Assembly (NCBI GenBank): GCA_001579985.1
Contig: LRSR01005394.1
Coordinates: forward strand, 1-38,111
Source: Hypsibius dujardini
Taxonomy: Eukaryota; Tardigrada; Eutardigrada; Parachela; Hypsibiidae
DNA: 38,111 nt
Direction: 5' to 3'
Both the position numbers and the translations under genes were made by a program. Of the stretch, positions 32,201 through 38,111 are shown in pieces (positions within the stretch are counted from its first letter, which is position 1; every line of letters starts with the position of its first letter). The notes under the pieces are model-generated. The model made no database searches and had not been told where the DNA came from. It saw only the letters and a program-made list of their open reading frames with translations.

Positions 32201-32903
32201 TTCAGGCAAAACCAACTGGCCAATCACGGACAAGTGAATTGAATTGAACGATCCACACAAGCTTGATGTGAATCGGCGGGGGTAGGGCATAATCGACCCT
32301 AGAAATCGGGAGCGTACAGTACTAGAACTCAACACAGGATTTTTTTTAATGCTTTGTGCTATAACTCTCCAAATCTACCCCCAAATCGATTGCCGATGAA
32401 TATTTGGTCAACGCCAATCAAAACTAAAATATAAATGGGATAATATTGGCGTAACAAAAACGCGAATTTTTGCAAACCGTTTCGCATTGCTATTGAATTG
32501 CGCAACTCTAGAGTGGATAGGGTTTATTCCGTATGCACTTAGTCTACACTTGAATATTGTAGAAATTCACAACGCTGTCCATTTGCAGTGTGGGAAAAAT
32601 AAATTCAAGTTATACTGCCTGAATGTCGAATTACTGAGTAAGTTCCCGTTGGAATTGTCAGTAGATGTGTTAGCCCCAACATCTGAAAATCATTTTAGTT
32701 CCGCGGCAGTCATAATTGTGTTTTCTCTCCTTCCAACGCAGAATAGCAACTTATACGAATTTTTCAAAACTATGTATACAATGTGCGAAGTCAAGAGCTC
32801 GTGGTGATGGCTGATGGTCTGGTGGATCGCACTAGAAATCTGTTTGCCGTGGTAAATGACGCGCTTAGTTGAATCAGGAGCCCACTTTTCAGTGTGCCCC
32901 TGA

Positions 32904-33094
32904 CAGTGGCGGATTGAGCTGATCGGGCTTTTGCCCATCTGCAACCAAAATATTTTTGCCCCTCGCGGAATATTGCTGAGGCTTTCTAAAAATTGCCCAT
33001 CTCTCGCCAGGCCAAGCCGAGGGGTGGGCAAAAATCTTTTGGCCCTTCCTCCTCAACATTTTTTGCTATCCAGGCCGGCTGCAATCCGCCACGG
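32904..33094. mobile_element. hAT-like MITE 1
   Basis: The left end CAGTGGCGGATTGAGCTG is mirrored by the right end ...GCAATCCGCCACGG. CAGTG-type ends are typical of hAT elements. The 8-bp flanks (GCCCCTGA and TCCCCATA) agree at only five positions, as expected for an old copy. The interior has TTTTGCCC/GGGCAAAA words. Confidence 0.7.
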
Positions 33095-33393
33095 TCCCCA
33101 TAAGCACAATGGTAAAAATGAAGAATTCTCATTTATCTTGCAGACTTTCACATTAGTACTGTCTTTTGGCGTCACGACTCATGCGTTAATGCAAAAATAG
33201 TATATCCAACAAAAACGATTAACTTGCGCAGAAATGTTCCTGTACGTAACGCACTAATGCTATTTCTCATTTCTTCTTTACAGTGCTACTTTCTTCCCGT
33301 ATGGTGAAATTTGGTCACAAGCGTATACCTAATGATTTATTTACACGGCCGCATGAAATGTGATTTGGTGCAATGAATCGGTTCTTCAATGAT

Positions 33394-33574
33394 CAGTGAC
33401 TCCAAGGGGATGACAGGCTTGCTGGAAGGAGCGGCAAAACCCTTTTGCCCCCCCCCCCGGGCTGGGCAAAGGGGAAAAAGCTTTAACAAGAAAAAAACCT
33501 AAAATATTTTAACCTCCGCGACGGGGGAGGGGAAGGGCAACAGCCCGGTCGGCCCAACAGTCAATCCGCCACTG
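33394..33574. mobile_element. hAT-like MITE 2
   Basis: It begins CAGTGACTCC and ends TCAATCCGCCACTG. It is flanked by TCAATGAT (33,386-33,393) and TCAATGAC (33,575-33,582), an 8-bp duplication with one change. The interior has a C11 run and GGGCAAAGGGG words, like MITE 1. Confidence 0.75.
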
Positions 33575-33886
33575 TCAATGACCTCTAAAACGGCGTCCCT
33601 TGACCCTGACGCTTTAGGGGAATGAATTCCGCAGGATCAAGCAAAAAATGGTCACCTCAGGGAGCTCACGCGGAGCGGATGATGATACGGTAAGCGTCAT
33701 TAGAGATCACGATACATGATCAACGTTTGCTTAACTAAAGGTTTGGCATTGATTGTATAAGCTCGCCTGTAGCCGAAGTTCCCTGTTAAGAGAAACAAGC
33801 CGGATTTGTCAGACTTCGTCGATGTGTGAGTCTGTTGATTTTGTATTTTTTCTATCAGAACCCGTTTCCAACGGTTTCGGAACGAA

Positions 33887-35368
33887 ATGATCGCGCCCTA
33901 CTCCGTTGCCGTTCTCCAGGTGTCTGGCTTCCTCCCAGCCCCGCCAACCTGGGATCCAGTCTTCGGATTGGCCAGCCGTGCGCTCGGGCTGTTCCACCTT
34001 CTAGATCTTGCAGGAGCCCTCGGTTACGTCATTAGTTACTCGCTGCCTCTTTTTACATTACCCACATCCGACCAGGAAAGTGCCGTTATCTTCGTCTTCG
34101 CTTTGACCCCGGGATTCTCTGAGACTTTACGAGCTGGCGCCATGTTACTGCTCGCATATTTCTCGAAGCAAAACATTAGTATTGTCCTGTCTGAACGCCT
34201 TCCAGGCATGTGTGAGCTCTTTAGCTCAGACAAAAAGACAAAATTCCGGAATGAATGGGCAAGGACAAATGCCTGTTTTGCCCTTTTTGTAGTTGCTTTG
34301 CAGGCTTTTATGACATTCTGCAATTTCCTACCGATTGTGATCGACCCGGCTGACACGGTTATTGTCCCCTCGTCATCCAATTCTACCATCGGCAGCAGCA
34401 CGACCGGGGTGCGATGGGCATCGCTTTACTTTCAGATTGCTTGCTTCGCATTGTCCCAACAAGTGTTGGTCGTGGCAATGGTGTCGGCCGTGGCTTTCCG
34501 TTCGTTTTTCTTGCAACACAACCGAGAAATATCGGATCTGGCTGCAACGGTTGAAAATGAAACTCATTCGGTCGATTCTTTGAACAAAATAATTGAAAGC
34601 TTTCAAAGCCGAGAGCTAGATCTTGCACAGTTGATTGGGGAATTCTCCTCGTGTTTTGGCGCGATTCTGTGTGTGTCCTTTGTCATGGATCAAGCCACGG
34701 AACTGGGAATGCTGGCTGAGATTGTCGGCCACACCCCGACTGATACTGGACGTTGGATCAGTTACGTCACTCATGTTATTCTCTTTGCAATCTACAGTAT
34801 AGCTTTATTTTGGCCATTTGTGCAGGTGCATGAAGAGGTATGAAGGTGATTCATTATTTTTTGAATGAAAAATGAAGCCCACGTCACGTCCACAAAGCCT
34901 CATTTGCTTCTGTTTGAATTTCAGTCGAAAAGGACCGGAATGCTTTGCTACAAAATGGTCCTTGCAGTGTTGAGGAATTTTCCCGCCGAATCAACTGTAC
35001 GGTTTATACTACCACCCTTTTAGTTTGCAAAGTAGACGAACGCATCTATTCTTTCTATCTAGGACTGCAAAATGTATGAAGCATTGAAACGGTATTACGC
35101 TGAATGTGCCGATGGTGAAATAGTCATCTCGGGAGCAGGTCTCCTGACCTTAACGAGACCGTTTCTAGCCGGCGTAAGTGATCTAGAACTTGATGATGTT
35201 TTCTGTCGTCTGTTCCTCTCGGAACGGCAACTGAACCGAAGCTGTCTTGCGTTTTTCTAGGCCCTGACCTTCGCACTCTCGTTTGGCGTGTTGGCTTACG
35301 AAGTCGTACAAAAGAGTCTGAATCAAGAATGCCAATTCAAGAACGGATTCTGCATTCGTCGGCAATAA
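33887..35368 (+). CDS. Gustatory-receptor-like 7TM receptor, intact (copy 4)
   Basis: Exons: 33,887-34,837 (317 codons), 35,063-35,173 (37 codons) and 35,261-35,368 (35 codons plus stop), giving 389 residues. Introns of 225 and 87 bp are GT-AG and phase 0. Motifs shared with the family: LTPGFSETLRAGAM (73-86), YFQIACFALSQQVLVVAM (181-198), MDQATELGMLAEIV (267-280), YSIALFWPFVQVHEE (303-317), and helix 7 from exons 2 and 3 (AGLLTLTRPFLAG plus ALTFALSFGVLAYEVVQ). A sequon at N165 lies in the helix 3-4 loop. Exon 3 ends in a Cys/basic tail (FCIRRQ) like the pseudogene at 12.9 kb. An acceptor-like CTATCAG at about 33,854-33,860 allows an upstream 5' exon, so the start is the least certain part. 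Inferred role: chemoreceptor of the plasma membrane. Confidence 0.82.
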
Positions 35369-36867
35369 TTGCAATAACAGTAAACACGCGGCTTCATTAG
35401 CAAGTATATGTAACATGATCATAAACATGATGCCAATGTCAATGTCAACCTAAGAGCTCCAAGGCAAAAAGCTGTTTTCATTTGATCCACTAGAAGGTTA
35501 GGTTGGCGTGTAGCGCTATCTTTAGTGGATTTGCCTTTCTTACTTCGCTATACCCTGGTGTGGAATGAAAATTGTATAGCTCTGAACAGTTTTTACGACT
35601 GTACCTTAAGCATGCCGGGAATTGCAAAAGTTAAAATGGGCTGTGACAGTTGGTCTAAATTAAGACCATGGGTGATCATCTGGTTATGTAGTTATTGTTG
35701 CGGTGAGTGTTGTTAGATGAAGTTAGTAAACGAAATGGGTGAATCGCTCGGCTACGCGAGCTTTAATTTGTGGGGGATAGCGAGACAATTGGCGCGCCAT
35801 AATTTTGCGTTTTTGAGACGTCTGGCTTGCCATTCCAAAAAATGTTGAGACAAATGGCCTAAAATACTGTTTTTCGGCGGATTGAGGATAGATATGCTTA
35901 GTGTTTAAACAGGAATAATAATGTTTGAAATCTTACGAAAATCTCATTAGGACGGTGGAGTTACGATTCTATATGCAACGAAAATAATAATTTTAGCGAA
36001 GTGATACATTAAATCTTATGGATGTTTTCCTGGTACTATCTCGTTACTTATTCTACTATACCGATTTTGCTCTCTTCTTTCATCGTATTAGAGAGGATCG
36101 ACAAAAGAAGTTAGGTAGTGATATCTTTTGGGTGTAGTAAAACGATATTTTCTATGATCGGCTGTGTAAATAATTCCGAAATAGAACTGTCCGCTCGTCG
36201 TCGTTTTTGCGACTAGCGGGGAGAGGGCAAAAGAGCTTAAAAGAATAAATTAAAATAGTTGCACTACAGTTACAGCCTGTAGAAAGTAGACACGAGCAAC
36301 GCACGTACACGAGACTAAACTTCTTAATTCTCTTCACTTATTCATTTCATCCAACAGATCAATTTTATTGGATCCATTCTCACTATAATTCGTGGATCAA
36401 ACGACGTCGTTCTCATTACGAGAATACGCTTGCTGATATTTAATGTGCGCTGCAGTGCATTTTCTTCAAACTCACAACGCTGCTCCAGTCAAGTCGGTCC
36501 ATCTCAGCATTCCCATGACATTTGAATGTGATCGTGCTCAAACATTGAAACGCGTAAGAGGTGATCACAATCTCCTAGGGCACTTAAGCGATACGGCTTT
36601 CAATGACGAAACACACCAAGCTGTCTCTTGGGCCCCAGAGCTAGTATAAACGCTATAATGGGGTTTTTACTGCCATAGTATGTGTCGCGCATGTAGTTGG
36701 AAAGATTGGGGAGATTGAAGGTTCGTTGAGTTGACCTCAGAGCTCAGAGAGCTGCTACTAAATCTAAATTTAAGACTATTAGACTTGCATGTTTTCATTC
36801 GGATAGATTTTTGCCCCCCCCCCCACACCCGCCTGTCAACTGTACCATTCGTATATAAAGAACGAAA
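35369..36867. other. Intergenic stretch between receptor copies 4 and 5
   Basis: No gene recognised; only short frames. A C11 run is at 36,814-36,824, and TATATAAAG at 36,852-36,860 lies only 8 bp before the next ATG, too close to act as its TATA box unless the transcript starts elsewhere. Confidence 0.55.
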
Positions 36868-37851
36868 ATGTTTGCGGAAAAATCGTTCGCCCCACTTCCA
36901 ACTTTCATACTTGAACTATTCGGCTTTCTCTTCACCAGGAGCGGCGAGACCAAATTCTCCGGTTTTCTGCGGCGAGCAATTGCCGCCACGCACGTTATCG
37001 GTGCGTGGGTGTCCGTTGTCGTACAGTTTTTACGCCTAGCCCCGATCCTGATGCAGCCCATCTCAGATCAGAACGCCGGAACCATTGTCACCTTATTCAG
37101 CGTGGTTTCGGGTTTCTCCGAGTACGGTCGCTCTGCGGCCATGATTACCATTTACTATTTTAAGAACAACGCTTTTCCGCGTTTAAGTGCAGGAATTACA
37201 GGACTCTTTACTTACAAGAGTCAACGGAAAAGATTCTATCAAAAGTGGGCAAAACTGGCTAGGTTCTTAAGTTTACTAATTCTCATGCTACAGCTCATCG
37301 GACAATTGTTCAACTGGGTGCCCTTTTTATGGTTCAATGAGAACCAAATAGACACAGGCAGCGGTGATGGGAGGAACATCACCGTTCGTGTAAAACCAGC
37401 ACAGTCTCTAGTTCCATCAAGCGTGGTGTGGGGGTGCTACTACTTCCAGACGTCCTCCTTCGCCCTATCCCAACAAATGCTCGTTCAGGCCGTCACGGCG
37501 GGGGCATCACTGCGTACCTTCCTGGTCGAGCATAATCTCGGTATGGCTAAGCTACAGGCAGACATCAAAATTGGGATTCACGATAGAAAGTCCGTGGAGA
37601 AGGAGCTGGAACGAGTGCAGAAACGGTATTCGGACATTTTGGTAATGAACGGCGTGATTAGTGGGGCTTTCGGGAACATTTTGTGCATTGCCCTGCGAAT
37701 GGACCAGGTGACGGTGTTGGGGATGGTAGCCGGTGCGGTCGCCAATCCGCCCAACGGGATCGTTCATTGGATATGCGCCTGTTTCCTTGTCTTGCTTTTT
37801 GGTTGCTACTGTACGGTTCTTTTCTGGCCGATCGTCCAAGTTAGCGAAGAG
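36868..37851 (+). CDS. Gustatory-receptor-like 7TM receptor, exon 1 (copy 5, partial)
   Basis: A long first exon of 328 codons from ATG 36,868 to a GT donor at 37,852, in phase 0 after GAAGAG as in the other copies. It opens FAEKSFAPLPTFILELFGFL, shared with copies 1 and 2. Further family marks: SGFSEYGRSAAM (81-92), a sequon at N170 in the helix 3-4 loop, YYFQTSSFALSQQML (191-205), a charged helix with KELERVQKRYSDIL (245-258), MDQVTVLGMVAGAVA (278-292) and YCTVLFWPIVQVSEE (314-328). Six helices are present. The 37-codon exon 2 and exon 3 should lie past the window edge. The raw frame runs to 37,878 only by reading into the intron. No lesion is visible, so this copy may be functional. Confidence 0.8.
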
Positions 37852-37962
37852 GTACAGGAATTTAATATTTTCACCTAGGAATGCCATCACCGTCGGCTAG
37901 TTCAGAGATCAGCGGTCTAAGGGAGCTTGCTCATGACATGCTCATTTGTGCTAAGTGTAGTA

Positions 37963-38111
37963 CAGAGGCGTAATGGGCCCTTCGGAAAAAGGTGGGTGCA
38001 ATTTTTGCTCCTCCCCCCCCCCCTCTCCCGGGCAAAAGTTTCAGAAAGTTACCGAGTAAAATAAAAAATCGCGGAACCAACCAAAACAAAACTGTGAAGA
38101 CACACGGGCAG
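37963..38111. mobile_element. Possible hAT-like MITE in receptor intron 1 (cut by window end)
   Basis: CAGAGGCGTAATGGGCCC resembles the left end of the MITEs at 32.9 and 33.4 kb, and the interior shows TTTTTGCTCC, a C11 run and CCGGGCAAAAG as they do. The right end is outside the window or lost. Confidence 0.4.

Noticed and set aside
32690-33031. 113-codon minus-strand frame
   Set aside because: It mostly reads the hAT-like MITE.

Overview
This is eukaryotic, animal-type DNA: genes with GT-AG introns, a divergent rhodopsin-class GPCR, a tandem family of seven-helix receptors, and a dense load of animal-type transposons (Ty3/gypsy LTR element, pogo/Tigger-like DDE elements, TA-flanked and hAT-like MITEs). 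The short introns and the style of the receptors suggest a compact ecdysozoan genome. I favour a tardigrade, but no marker in the window proves this.

Layout. 1-460: composite tetranucleotide microsatellite, then a possible last exon of a gene entering from the left. 1.4-2.8 kb (minus): decayed pogo-like transposase. 3.5-8.2 kb (minus): rhodopsin-like GPCR cluster with two broken copies (3.54-3.78 and 4.2-5.27 kb) and one intact 349-residue receptor (7148-8197); a 339-bp TA-flanked MITE lies between them. 8.4-12.8 kb: no convincing gene, but a 3 x 39 bp tandem repeat, an AT-rich tract and a large imperfect inverted repeat (arms of about 360 bp). 12.9-20.6 kb (plus): three loci of one 7TM receptor family (pseudogene, intact gene, pseudogene). 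20.6-22.8 kb: G-tract MITE, 9-bp minisatellites and an unidentified minus-strand remnant. 22,838-30,348: a complete but decayed Ty3/gypsy-type LTR element with 194-bp LTRs and a CCTA duplication, inserted inside the 9-bp minisatellite. 30.7-32.2 kb (minus): a second pogo-like transposase remnant. 32.9-33.6 kb: two hAT-like MITEs. 33.9-38.1 kb (plus): an intact fourth family member and a fifth whose 3' exons lie beyond the window.

The biological centre of the window is the five-member plus-strand receptor family. The members share a long first exon (six predicted helices), a second exon of exactly 111 bp with phase-0 boundaries, and a short third exon that completes helix 7. N-glycosylation sequons recur in the helix 3-4 loop, which implies a cytoplasmic N-terminus. 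That is the inverted topology of arthropod gustatory/odorant receptors. I infer a candidate chemoreceptor array in birth-and-death evolution (three open, two broken), remodelled by mobile elements. The GPCR cluster shows a similar pattern of one survivor with decayed relatives.
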